Assembly (NCBI GenBank): GCA_942493345.1
Contig: OW818695.1
Coordinates: forward strand, 2,480,001-2,544,000
Source: GWE2-42-39 sp942493345
GTDB taxonomy: Bacteria; Bacteroidota; Bacteroidia; Bacteroidales; Prolixibacteraceae
Length of the DNA: 64,000 nucleotides
Direction: 5' to 3'
Within the stretch, counting starts at the first letter, position 1. Each line of letters starts with the position of its first letter. This document shows positions 28,473-38,120 of the stretch, piece after piece. The notes under the pieces were generated by a model. The model was not told where the DNA came from. It did no database searches and saw only the letters and a list, made by a program, of their open reading frames with translations. The position numbers and the translations under genes were made by a program.

Positions 28473-30035
28473 ATGAAACAGAATTTTATCCTAACTTATT
28501 TATTTATCCTTCTTTCAGGTATCATGTTCATCATGATATCTGTCAGCCCGATTCATGCTCAGACATTGAGTTCCGAAGGATTTATCAAAAACCTGAATGC
28601 TCCATCTTTGGGAATTACCTCATCATCAGTGATCCTTATTTGGGATGATATTTTTGAAGAGAATCTCTCGGATGAAAATTATCGTGTGAACACAAGGAGT
28701 TACGATATTTATCAGGATGGACTGAAGGTAGCTACTACAAATAAACATTTCTACACAGCAAAAGGGCTTTTGCCGGGACATACATATACGTTTTCAGTTT
28801 GTTTCACAGAAAGCAGAGAGAAAAAATTTCTGGAGGAAAATTCTATTGAAGTATCAACAAAGCAAGCAGGGAGAGTAATTAATATTAAAGATTTTGGAGC
28901 TGCTGGCGATGGCGTGACACACGATACCGAGGCGATTCAGAAGGCAATAAATATGTGTGAAAAGGGCGGAACAGTTATAATTCCTGCCGGGACATATCTT
29001 ACCAGTTATCTTGAACTAAAAAGCGACATGACCCTCGAAATCAGTAAAGGTGCTCTACTCACATTTATTGACTTTAATGAAATTAAGGATTTGCCGGTAA
29101 CCAGGAGAAGCCTTATCTCAGGAACGAATGTTCACCACGTAACCATTACCGGAGAAGGTACAATTGATGCGAATGGAGAATCATGGTGGCCTAATTTCCC
29201 AAATGGTATTGACAGAGTCAATGGGATCAGTCGTCCATTTACTTTACAATTTGTTTTAAGTTCTGAAATACTTATTCAGGGGATTACGATTCAGGATTCT
29301 CCTATGTTTAACAATGTTTTGTCCGAAGTCGACAATGTTATTTATTCCGAAGTTAAATTGCTTAAATACTCTACAGTGCCTGGACGGAATGGAGATGCTC
29401 TTGATCCGTATGCATCAAGAAATATACTTATAATCGGTTGTGTCTTTGGCAATCAGGATGATAGTATTGCCATTAAAGGGAACGGTAAAGAGACCAGATT
29501 TAGTGAGAATATTACTGTAATGGATTGCATCTTTGACGGTAATTCCGCTCCGGGTGCTCACCCGCTGGGGTTTGCCTGTGGTAGCGGATGCAAAGTTAAG
29601 CATGTTGTTGTAAAAAATTGTGTGTTTATCGATGCTGCCAGTATTGCCAATATTAAAACGAACAGGAAGGCACTTTATACATTCGTGGAAGATGTCAGGA
29701 TTGAAAATATTACTTACATCAATTCCAAACACAATGATGAAATATGGAATAGGGCTCCGATAAGTGTCGATCAGTTTTATTACGGTCCGGAGGGATCAAG
29801 TCCGTCAGTAAAGCAACCAATTACCCCGGAAACTCCAATTTTCAGGGATATTCAGTTTAGGAATATCAAAATTGAGAATCCGGTTGGGAGAGGTATTTAT
29901 CTTGCCGGATTTGCTGAACTTCCGATCGATCGGGTATCATTCACTAATGTCATTGTTAATTCCAGAGATGGAGTAAGTGTTCAGAACGTGGAAAATCTGT
30001 CTATGCAGTCAGTTCAGGTAAAACCATTTCATTAA
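28473..30035 (+). CDS. GH28 polygalacturonase-like enzyme with N-terminal FN3 domain (first copy)
   Basis: This 520-residue exported protein has an FN3-like domain (about residues 40-128, ending VSTKQAG) followed by a right-handed beta-helix beginning INIKDFGAAGDGVTHDTEAI. GH28 catalytic regions are Asn306-Gly-Asp308 (usually NTD), Gln-Asp329-Asp330 (the DD pair), His363 in APGAHPLGFACGSG (usually GHG) and Lys394 in ANIKTNR (usually RIK). The Arg of RIK is replaced by Asn, so substrate contacts differ from fungal polygalacturonases. GH28 inverts alpha-galacturonosyl linkages in pectin, including rhamnogalacturonan and xylogalacturonan types. A close paralogue lies at 32537. Confidence 0.88.
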   Translation: MKQNFILTYLFILLSGIMFIMISVSPIHAQTLSSEGFIKNLNAPSLGITSSSVILIWDDIFEENLSDENYRVNTRSYDIYQDGLKVATTNKHFYTAKGLLPGHTYTFSVCFTESREKKFLEENSIEVSTKQAGRVINIKDFGAAGDGVTHDTEAIQKAINMCEKGGTVIIPAGTYLTSYLELKSDMTLEISKGALLTFIDFNEIKDLPVTRRSLISGTNVHHVTITGEGTIDANGESWWPNFPNGIDRVNGISRPFTLQFVLSSEILIQGITIQDSPMFNNVLSEVDNVIYSEVKLLKYSTVPGRNGDALDPYASRNILIIGCVFGNQDDSIAIKGNGKETRFSENITVMDCIFDGNSAPGAHPLGFACGSGCKVKHVVVKNCVFIDAASIANIKTNRKALYTFVEDVRIENITYINSKHNDEIWNRAPISVDQFYYGPEGSSPSVKQPITPETPIFRDIQFRNIKIENPVGRGIYLAGFAELPIDRVSFTNVIVNSRDGVSVQNVENLSMQSVQVKPFH

Positions 30036-30037
30036 TT

Positions 30038-32446
30038 ATGCTTAAAATAATGTCAAAACCTATTTTTCATTCAGTCATTTTATCTGCTTGTATGTTTTTC
30101 TCTGGTTGTAACGGCGGCATTAACAGAAAGACCGATTCAGAAAATAATAAGCGGGAGAAACGGGCCAAAATTCTGGAACATCTTCTTACAACCTACAGGT
30201 CTGATAAAGACACAAAACCTCAGGATGTTCCGATATGGGAGCACTGGCTAAAAGAATCAGGCGAGTTGCCTCCCGATTTTGACCAGCTTCAAACCAATGC
30301 GATACTTCCCGATTTATTACGCTTTCAGAATGGAAACCCGGTTCTTGATTCAAAACAATGGACTTCAAGAAAAGAAGAGATCAGGAAAGTTTTAGGCCAA
30401 TATATGTTTGGAAACTGGCCTCCACGGCCACCTAAAATTGCCATAAAATATCAGAATTCAGTTGAAAATAACGAGTTGTACAGGAAACAAAATGTTCAAC
30501 TGCTTTTTTGCCCGTCAACGAAAGCAGTGGAATATGCAGAAGAAAACCTTTCGTTCAATACCTATGTGCAGACCAGTAATTATTGGAACGATTACAGCAA
30601 CTTCATGGTAGCAACGTTAAACGTTGAATTATTTATTCCACAAAAAGGTAAAGGGCCTTATCCTGCAATCATTGAAGCTGCATCAGCGCAATCGCTCCGA
30701 CCCCTGGACATCGAAAAACTGAAACGGGGATATGCCGTGGTTCGTTACTTCCGAAAAGATGCTGATTATATAAAGGATGTTTATTCAGAATATGAATGCA
30801 ACCAGTTGGAGTGGTGGGCATTTGCAGCAAGCAGATGTGTTGATTTCTTATACACGTTGCCCGATATTGACAAATCGAAAATTGCTATTATGGGTCATTC
30901 TCGTATCGGCAAAACTGCTTTGCTGGCAACGGTCATGGATGAAAGGATTAGTGCTGCAATTGTAAGTCATCCCGGAACTGGCGCCGGTAGTTTTAATCTG
31001 TGGAGATATGCCGGGGATAAATTTGGAGGTGAAACATTGGAAAACAGTACCCGGAAATTTCAATACTGGAACAATCCACGAATGCGCTTTTTTATCGGGA
31101 GAGAAAATAAATTACCATTCGATAGTCATTATTTATTATCGCTGGTTGCCCCCAGACCTTGTTTACTGGGCACTGGCGAACACGATAAAGTAGGCGAAGC
31201 ATGGGGCGACCAGCAATGTTATCTGGCAGTAAACGAAGTTTATAAATTATTCGGGAACGAACAGAATTTAGGGTTTTACGCTTCTCCCGGCGGACACGAA
31301 GAAACGCCGGAGATGGCAGATAGTTATCTGGATTGGCTGGATATGCAATTTGGACGAAAACCATATCAATTTGAAAACAAACTGATTTATACCTATTCAT
31401 TCGACAAATGGAAAAAGATTACAGGTGAAGAATTAAACCTGAAAGATTTTCCGGAAAAGGGAATGAACGATATTCTTCTTTCCGGGAATGGAAAGAAAAT
31501 AAAAACTAGGGAAGAATGGGAAGCAAAAGCAAGTCAGGTTAAAAATCAGATCAAATGGCTTATTGGCGATTTGCCTGCTTATGAAAAAATAAATAAAGTA
31601 GTACTGGAAAACGAAAAAACGGTTAACAACGAACTGGTTACCGCGGAAATACCTGTCGACGAAAAATTGAAAGCCCGTATCACTTTTCCTGAAAAAAAGA
31701 ATGGTAAAATTCCTGTTGTGATTTACCTGCACGCTTATTTAGATGCTATCGGTTACAACTGGACAAGCGGTTTTGGATATGACCCGGGAGTTGGGGCGCA
31801 ATTGGCCCAAAATGGGTTTATGGCAGTAGAATTTGACCAGTTTGGATATGGCCAACGAAACCGTGACAGTGGCATTGAATTTTATGAAAAAAATGAAAAT
31901 TCGTCGGCGCTGGCGGTGATGGTCCAGGATGTCAGAAAAATAATTGATGCCATTAGCCTCCTTGATTGGGTTGACACGGATAGAATAATGGTTTCCGGGT
32001 ATTCATTGGGCGGAATGGTGGGGCTGTATGCGGCTGTTTTCGATGAACGAATAAAAGCCGTTGCTTCAACCTGTGGCTTTGCTTCCATGAGGATGGATGT
32101 ACATGGGAACCAAACAGAAGGCATTAAAAGGTATTCTCATCTTCGCCCTACAATACCACGTTTGGGATTGTTTCTCGGAAATGAGAAACGCATCCCGTAT
32201 GATTTTCATGAAATTCTTGCTTTGATTGCGCCCCGACCAGTTTTTATATTGGCTCCTAAGCTCGATCAGGACTGGTTCTACGACGATGTTGAAGTTTGTT
32301 TTCGCGAAGCCGCTAAAGTTTTTGATTTGTACCAGAAAGGTGAAGACATCAAACTCAGTAACCCGAATGATTTCAATCGCTATCCACCGGAATATCAGCA
32401 AGAAATTATTGACTGGTTCGTAAAACAGGACAATAAAAATTTATAA
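30038..32446 (+). CDS. Two-domain carbohydrate esterase lipoprotein (CE15-like plus alpha/beta hydrolase)
   Basis: This 802-residue lipoprotein (lipobox MFFSGCNGG) contains two alpha/beta-hydrolase modules. The first (about residues 90-440) has nucleophile Ser288 in MGHSRIGKTAL, close to the GCSRxGK signature of CE15 glucuronoyl esterases, and His420 in SPGGHEETPE. The second (about 470-800) has Ser656 in VSGYSLGGMVG and an acid region LAPKLDQDW; where the catalytic His is expected I see NPNDFNRYPPE with no His, so its third residue is unclear. The family suggests removal of methyl or ester groups from uronic acids plus acetyl or other acyl groups. The gene starts two bases after the GH28 stop. 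A start five codons in is possible. Confidence 0.78.
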   Translation: MLKIMSKPIFHSVILSACMFFSGCNGGINRKTDSENNKREKRAKILEHLLTTYRSDKDTKPQDVPIWEHWLKESGELPPDFDQLQTNAILPDLLRFQNGNPVLDSKQWTSRKEEIRKVLGQYMFGNWPPRPPKIAIKYQNSVENNELYRKQNVQLLFCPSTKAVEYAEENLSFNTYVQTSNYWNDYSNFMVATLNVELFIPQKGKGPYPAIIEAASAQSLRPLDIEKLKRGYAVVRYFRKDADYIKDVYSEYECNQLEWWAFAASRCVDFLYTLPDIDKSKIAIMGHSRIGKTALLATVMDERISAAIVSHPGTGAGSFNLWRYAGDKFGGETLENSTRKFQYWNNPRMRFFIGRENKLPFDSHYLLSLVAPRPCLLGTGEHDKVGEAWGDQQCYLAVNEVYKLFGNEQNLGFYASPGGHEETPEMADSYLDWLDMQFGRKPYQFENKLIYTYSFDKWKKITGEELNLKDFPEKGMNDILLSGNGKKIKTREEWEAKASQVKNQIKWLIGDLPAYEKINKVVLENEKTVNNELVTAEIPVDEKLKARITFPEKKNGKIPVVIYLHAYLDAIGYNWTSGFGYDPGVGAQLAQNGFMAVEFDQFGYGQRNRDSGIEFYEKNENSSALAVMVQDVRKIIDAISLLDWVDTDRIMVSGYSLGGMVGLYAAVFDERIKAVASTCGFASMRMDVHGNQTEGIKRYSHLRPTIPRLGLFLGNEKRIPYDFHEILALIAPRPVFILAPKLDQDWFYDDVEVCFREAAKVFDLYQKGEDIKLSNPNDFNRYPPEYQQEIIDWFVKQDNKNL

Positions 32447-32536
32447 TCCTGTTAAATTTTTATTGCATATAATCAGGCTAATACAAAACAATGAGATTGA
32501 TTCTGAATGTGAATTTTATTTGAAAAACCATGCAAT

Positions 32537-34123
32537 ATGAATGTTAAAAAGCTATTGATTAATTTGTTTGTTTGCATAATTTGTTTGCAGGGTGGATTTG
32601 CCCAGGAAAACCGTTTCTCAATCTCTCCCGACAATTTGCAGTTCCCTACTTTAGGAATAACCGCCAGTAGCGCAATTTTGATATGGGAAGACGATTTTGA
32701 ACCGGATTATCAATTGGCCGATTTTAATAAAGTTAAAAGAACGTATCAGGTTTATCAGGATGGTACTTTAATCGGTACGACCAGCAAAAAAACCTTTACC
32801 GCGAAAAACCTTACGCCAGCCACGAATTATGTTTTTTTCGTAACACTTTCCGACGATGGGAAAGAAAAATCGAACGCGGTGCAGGTTACTACCAAAAGTT
32901 TAGGAAAGGTCATTAATGTCAGAAAGTTTGGGGCAAAAGGGGACGGGAAATACATGGATACGGAATCGATCCAGAAATCGATAAACAACTGCCCATCGGG
33001 AGGAACAATCCATATTCCGGCAGGCAATTACCGGGTTGGACATCTCGAACTGAAAAGCGATATTACTCTGAAACTAGCTAAAGATGCTGTTCTTTCGTTC
33101 GTCGGATATAAAGAAGGAGAGACCTGGCCGAAAACAAAAACTGTATTATCGGGCCCCGATGGCGATATCAATTACGAAAGCACAAGCCTGATATCCGGGA
33201 CAAATGTCCACCATGTTACAATTACCGGCGAAGGGACAATTGACGGGAACGGCGAAACATGGTGGCCCTACTACAAAGAAATAACCCGTCCGTTCACTTT
33301 TGAACTGATAAATAGTTCAGATATATTGGTACAGGGAGTAACCATTCAGGACCCGCCATTCTGGAACAATCACCTGCTGTATGTCGATCGTGTCATTTAT
33401 TCGGATGTGAAGTTTTTAAAAGTTTCGACTGCCGACGGGGTTAATGGCGACGGGCTGAACCCGGACGCTTCGCGGGACATTTTAATTGTTGGCTGCCTGT
33501 TTGGCAACCAGGATGATGCGATAGCCATCAAGTCGGGAAAATATTTTGAAGACGGGAACAAACGAAGAAGATCTACCGAAAATATTATCATTCGCGACTG
33601 TTTGTTCGATGGCAATGCAGCGCCGGGTTCCAATCCTCTTGGAATTGCTCTTGGAAGCGAATCATCCGGCGGAATCAAACATATCATTATCCGCGATTGC
33701 GAGTTTATTGATGCAGCAAGCCTTGCCAATATTAAAGCCAACAGACAACGGTTTTTTGCCTGTGTTGAAGATGTCAGGATCGAAAATATAATCTATACCA
33801 ACACGAAGCACGTCGACCGTTGGTGGAACCGGGCGCCCATTAGTGTTGATCTTTTTTACGGGGCTCCTGAAAATTCGGACCCTTCGGTTGCTGAACCTTT
33901 TTCAGTGCAAACCCCTGTTTTTAAGGACATACATTTCACAAATATATCGATATACAATCCGGTAGGAAAAGGCATCTATGTTTCCGGTCTTGCCGAATCA
34001 CCCATTCACGATATTGATTTTGACAAAGTATATGTCCGGTCAAAAGACGGTGTAGTCATCCGGAATGTTGATGTGCTGTCAATCAAAGGTATTTCGGTTT
34101 TACCTATTGAAGGAAAGAAGTAG
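32537..34123 (+). CDS. GH28 polygalacturonase-like enzyme with N-terminal FN3 domain (second copy)
   Basis: This 528-residue exported protein is a paralogue of the GH28 at 28473, sharing the FN3 plus beta-helix layout and near-identical stretches such as LISGTNVHHVTITGEGTID. Catalytic regions: Asn303-Gly-Asp305, Gln-Asp326-Asp327, and Lys401 in ANIKANR. The His found in the GHG position of most GH28s, and kept in the first copy, is Asn366 here (GSNPLGIALGSE). A six-residue SESSGG segment also differs. The two copies therefore probably cleave different linkages, or this one is altered in activity. It overlaps the possible upstream extension of the GH36 gene. Confidence 0.87.
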   Translation: MNVKKLLINLFVCIICLQGGFAQENRFSISPDNLQFPTLGITASSAILIWEDDFEPDYQLADFNKVKRTYQVYQDGTLIGTTSKKTFTAKNLTPATNYVFFVTLSDDGKEKSNAVQVTTKSLGKVINVRKFGAKGDGKYMDTESIQKSINNCPSGGTIHIPAGNYRVGHLELKSDITLKLAKDAVLSFVGYKEGETWPKTKTVLSGPDGDINYESTSLISGTNVHHVTITGEGTIDGNGETWWPYYKEITRPFTFELINSSDILVQGVTIQDPPFWNNHLLYVDRVIYSDVKFLKVSTADGVNGDGLNPDASRDILIVGCLFGNQDDAIAIKSGKYFEDGNKRRRSTENIIIRDCLFDGNAAPGSNPLGIALGSESSGGIKHIIIRDCEFIDAASLANIKANRQRFFACVEDVRIENIIYTNTKHVDRWWNRAPISVDLFYGAPENSDPSVAEPFSVQTPVFKDIHFTNISIYNPVGKGIYVSGLAESPIHDIDFDKVYVRSKDGVVIRNVDVLSIKGISVLPIEGKK

Positions 34124-34148
34124 AATAATAACCACTAAAACTAAAAAT

Positions 34149-36278
34149 GTGATTTCAAAAATTTTATCGGCTTTATTGTTTGTGCTGGTTCTGAACAGCG
34201 CCGTTGGTCAGCCTTTTGCAACCTGGGACGCTCATTCGTTGGTGCTTGATAATGGGATATCCCGCAGGGTGCTTCAATTTGGCGACAATCAAAAAGGAAT
34301 TGTATCGAACAGTTTAAAATTAAAAGGAAACGAACAGGAATTTCTGGATGCAGGTTCCGAAGAATTTTATTTTGAACTGGACGGGAAAAAACTGACTGGC
34401 ACGAATACCTGGGAACTTGTTTCGGTATCGGGTGTTTCTGATGAAACCCAAGGCAACGGGGCAAAAGTAATCCTGAAATATCCGGGCGCCAATTTTCAAA
34501 TGGCTGTTACTTACCTGATGTATCCCAATTTGCCAATCATCCGGAAGAAAATCAGTTTTACCAATACCGGTTCAAACAAAATGAAACTGGAGTCGCTGGA
34601 TATTGAGCGTCTTCGTTTCAGAGGTTCCGATATCGGGAACGACTGCTGGATTATGCACGATTATGCGCGTCAGAAAACGCTTGGGCAATTCGTTGGCAAC
34701 GCATTCGACCCGGTGGTTGTCGTTCATAAGATCAATTTGAAAGGGGGAATCATATTGGGAAATGAAGCTCCCGGAGTAATGAAACGGACAACTGTTTTTC
34801 AGGAAAAAAATTTGCTGACAATAGGTTTGACCCATGCCGGTGAAAATTTCGGGTTCAGGCAATGGATAAATCCCGGCGAAACATGGGAAAGTACTTGGGT
34901 TTTTTCCGGTGTTTATGCCAACACCAACGATCCGTATCTGGCTCTGAACGGCCCGGTAAACGATTATGTTCGCAAACACATGGGCACCAGGTTAAGCAAG
35001 ATGGAAAAGAAACCGATTTTTGTTTACAATACCTGGGAACCGTTCTGGCATAACATCAACGAAAAGATGATTTACGAGCTGGCCGACGCGGCTGCCGAAT
35101 GTGGGTTCGAAGAATTTGTTATTGATGATGGCTGGCAATCTTCGTATGGCGATTGGGGCATCAATCCTGAAAAATTTCCAAACGGTTTGAAGCCGGTGTT
35201 CGACTATATCAAATCGAAAGGAATGAAACCGGGAATCTGGATCAGTCTTGCAGCAGCCGAAAAAGCCAGCAAGGTGTTCAAGGAACATCCCGAATGGCTG
35301 ATCAGAAAAGCCGATGGATCACCGATCAACCTGCAATACGATCAAGACAAGATGTACAATTGGGAAAGCTATTCAATGTGTATGACTTCCGGTTGGTACG
35401 ATCATATCAAAGGAATTATCCTGAACCTGATAAAAGAACATGGTCTGGAATATGTAAAAGCCGATTTTGCTGTGGCAACAGGCGCTTATACATTCGATAA
35501 AACCCGTTCAGGCTGTCATGCCAAAGATCACCCGATGCACCAAGACCGGAATGAGTCGTTACTGGAAATGTATCAACGCACCTGGCAATTGTTTGACGAT
35601 CTTCATCAGGAAGCACCTTCGCTGTTTATTGATTGCACCTACGAAACAATGGGTGGTTTGCAACTCATCGATCTGGATATGTGCAAGCACGCCGATGGCA
35701 ACTGGCTCTCGAATTTTAGCGAAAAACCTCCGTTAGGCTCATTGCGGGTACGGCAGATGTCGTGGTGGCGTTCTCCGTCAATACCGGCTACGGCAATGGT
35801 TATCGGGAACCAGCAGTTAGAATTTCCCGATTTCGAGCTTTCGCTCAAGTCTCTGGCCGGATCGTTGCCCATCGTACTGGGCGATCCAAGGCAGTTGACA
35901 AAAGAACAGCGAGCCCGGATGAAACAATGGGCCGATTGGTTGAAACAGATGCAGGAAACCCATGATTTTATGTCGTTCCGCCAGGATTTGCCGGGATTTG
36001 GCGAACCAATGGAAGGCTCGTGGGACGGATACCAACGTGTTAATTCGGACTCCGGTTCAGGAGGTATTGTCGGGGTGTTTAAACAGGCCTCGACTGAAAG
36101 TACACGCAAAGTTACAGTTCAGTGGCTCAATAAAGAAACCAGCTACCGCATTTTGACGGCTCCCGAAAGAAAGGAAATCGGAAAAATGACAGGTAAAGAT
36201 TTAGCTGAAGAAGGTTTCGACGTTACCCTGAATAAAGAATACGACGGAGCATTATTTGAAATCAGCAAGGTTGAATAG
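34149..36278 (+). CDS. GH36-type alpha-galactosidase
   Basis: From the GTG at 34149 this is a 709-residue exported glycosidase with a good signal peptide (ISKILSALLFVLVLNSAVGQ). An N-terminal beta-sandwich precedes a barrel showing EEFVIDDGWQSSYGDWGI, MKPGIWISLAAAEKA and YVKADFAVATGAY; Asp439 of the last is the candidate nucleophile. The usual CSGGGxRxD acid/base region looks divergent (FIDCTYETMGGLQL). The open frame extends upstream to 34065 inside the GH28 gene, but that lead has no signal and the overlapping ATG at 34147 is followed by TGA, so GTG is the best start. Expected role: removal of terminal alpha-galactose from pectic side chains or galacto-oligosaccharides. Confidence 0.85.
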   Translation: MISKILSALLFVLVLNSAVGQPFATWDAHSLVLDNGISRRVLQFGDNQKGIVSNSLKLKGNEQEFLDAGSEEFYFELDGKKLTGTNTWELVSVSGVSDETQGNGAKVILKYPGANFQMAVTYLMYPNLPIIRKKISFTNTGSNKMKLESLDIERLRFRGSDIGNDCWIMHDYARQKTLGQFVGNAFDPVVVVHKINLKGGIILGNEAPGVMKRTTVFQEKNLLTIGLTHAGENFGFRQWINPGETWESTWVFSGVYANTNDPYLALNGPVNDYVRKHMGTRLSKMEKKPIFVYNTWEPFWHNINEKMIYELADAAAECGFEEFVIDDGWQSSYGDWGINPEKFPNGLKPVFDYIKSKGMKPGIWISLAAAEKASKVFKEHPEWLIRKADGSPINLQYDQDKMYNWESYSMCMTSGWYDHIKGIILNLIKEHGLEYVKADFAVATGAYTFDKTRSGCHAKDHPMHQDRNESLLEMYQRTWQLFDDLHQEAPSLFIDCTYETMGGLQLIDLDMCKHADGNWLSNFSEKPPLGSLRVRQMSWWRSPSIPATAMVIGNQQLEFPDFELSLKSLAGSLPIVLGDPRQLTKEQRARMKQWADWLKQMQETHDFMSFRQDLPGFGEPMEGSWDGYQRVNSDSGSGGIVGVFKQASTESTRKVTVQWLNKETSYRILTAPERKEIGKMTGKDLAEEGFDVTLNKEYDGALFEISKVE

Positions 36279-36327
36279 AAAAGGCTGAACTAACTCACTG
36301 ATAAAATTGATATTTATCCTGATTGAA

Positions 36328-38037
36328 ATGAGAAAAAAAATACTTGAAATTCTGTTTGTATTTTCATTTTTAGTACTGGTTTTACCACTTTGTGGTGAAG
36401 CCGACAACTCTGAATTATCATTGCCGTTTGCCGTAATCCCTCAACCCCAAAAGGTAGAATTGCTGAAAGAGGAAGGATGGGAAAACAGTCAATTTAAGAA
36501 CCTTGTTTTCAATGGCAATAAACGGCAACCAATGGGTGTGGATATTGAGAAAACCCCTGGATCGTTTTGGTACACCGGGGTAATTAATCATGGTTACTTA
36601 ATGCCGATACAAAATAATTACAAGGCAAACATGTATGCCAACAACTATGGTAATCAAATCCAACCATTAATATTATCCAATAAGGGCGATGTCATTTGGA
36701 GTGAAGATCCTATTGATATTGTGATCACTGATGATAGTATAATGGTAAAAAGTAGTGGTCCTGTGAAGTATAATCAATCTGGCAAAAATTTACGTGATGC
36801 TTTTTTGTTTGCTTCTAAAAACTATTTTCCATCAAAAGGTAAAAAACCTGATACATTGTTATTCACCAAACCACAATACAACACATGGATTGAGCTGGTT
36901 TATAATCAAAATCAGGTCGATATTATCAACTATGCAAATGGAATACTCGAAAATGGTTTTCCATCAGGAGTTTTAATGATTGATGATAACTGGCAGGAAG
37001 ATTATGGGAAATGGAATTTTCATCCTGGCAGATTTAAGGATGCCAAACAGATGATCTCGGAATTACACAAAAAAGGATTTAAAGTGATGCTCTGGATTTG
37101 TCCTTTTGTAAGCCCTGATTGTGATGTTTTTCGGAAGTTGGAAAGTCAGGGATTATTTTTAAAAGATCATTCAGGAAGTACCAAAATGGTTCGATGGTGG
37201 AACGGGGTAAGCGCACTGCTCGATTTTACAAACCCGGAAGCGGTTTCTTGGTTTAAATCTCAGTTAAATTATCTGACTGGTAATTATGGAGTTGATGGAT
37301 TCAAGTTTGATGCAGGCGATGCAGAATATTATGTTGACGTTGTTGCACAGAACGACGTTTCGCCCAATGTTCATTCAGAACTATTTGCCAGAATTGGACT
37401 TGACTATCCTTTAAATGAATATCGTGCAATGTGGAAAATGGGCGGGCAACCTATTGTCAACCGGCTTCGAGATAAAGAGCATAACTGGAAAGATTTGCAA
37501 ACCCTGATTCCCAATATGATTGTCGAAGGATTAATGGGGTATATTTTCTCTTGTCCTGATTTAATTGGCGGTGGGGAATACTCGTCATTTCTCAATGCAA
37601 AAAAGATCGATCAGGATTTAATTGTCCGGTCGGCTCAATGTCATGCGTTAATGCCAATGATGCAATTTTCGGTTGCCCCGTGGAGAGTATTGGATGAATT
37701 GCATCTAAATGCTGTAAAAAAAGCGGTTGAAATACGACAAAAATACATCCATTATTTGATGAGTGTTGTCGAACAATCTTCAATTTCCGGCGAGCCGATA
37801 CTTCGGGCAATGGAATATGTTTTTCCAAATTCCGGATACATTGATGTGAAAGACCAGTTCCTGATAGGCGACAAACTTCTGGTAGCGCCAGTGCTTACAA
37901 AAGATGTGACTACACGTAGAATTATCATTCCTGAAGGAAAATGGAAATCATTTGAGGGGCAAGTGATCCAAGGGCCAACAACCATCGATTTGCCGGTAAA
38001 ACTTGAAACGTTGCCATTGTTCATGAACGTTGAATAG
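36328..38037 (+). CDS. GH31-family alpha-glycosidase
   Basis: This 569-residue exported enzyme (signal about 1-24) has the GH31 barrel: VLMIDDNWQEDYGKWNFHPG, MLWICPFVSPDC, and the nucleophile Asp328 in GFKFDAGDAEYY. Asp382 in RLRDKEHNW is the candidate acid/base. The DDNW motif and compact size resemble the MYORG-like branch, whose studied members act on alpha-galactosides, rather than classical alpha-glucosidases; this sub-assignment is tentative. The ATG at 36328 is preferred to an upstream in-frame TTG at 36307. It follows GH36 by 49 bases, so two alpha-galactoside-type enzymes may be made together. Confidence 0.85.
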   Translation: MRKKILEILFVFSFLVLVLPLCGEADNSELSLPFAVIPQPQKVELLKEEGWENSQFKNLVFNGNKRQPMGVDIEKTPGSFWYTGVINHGYLMPIQNNYKANMYANNYGNQIQPLILSNKGDVIWSEDPIDIVITDDSIMVKSSGPVKYNQSGKNLRDAFLFASKNYFPSKGKKPDTLLFTKPQYNTWIELVYNQNQVDIINYANGILENGFPSGVLMIDDNWQEDYGKWNFHPGRFKDAKQMISELHKKGFKVMLWICPFVSPDCDVFRKLESQGLFLKDHSGSTKMVRWWNGVSALLDFTNPEAVSWFKSQLNYLTGNYGVDGFKFDAGDAEYYVDVVAQNDVSPNVHSELFARIGLDYPLNEYRAMWKMGGQPIVNRLRDKEHNWKDLQTLIPNMIVEGLMGYIFSCPDLIGGGEYSSFLNAKKIDQDLIVRSAQCHALMPMMQFSVAPWRVLDELHLNAVKKAVEIRQKYIHYLMSVVEQSSISGEPILRAMEYVFPNSGYIDVKDQFLIGDKLLVAPVLTKDVTTRRIIIPEGKWKSFEGQVIQGPTTIDLPVKLETLPLFMNVE

Positions 38038-38120
38038 ATTTCTGTTCTGTAATTCAGATAACAGGTCGCGGTAAAATAAGCAACCGCAAAAATCAAGCGG
38101 AAGATTTTAAAATTGCACGA

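Noticed and set aside
34065..34148. Upstream extension of the GH36 frame into the GH28 gene.
   Set aside because: The extension has no signal peptide, while the GTG at 34149 gives a normal one.
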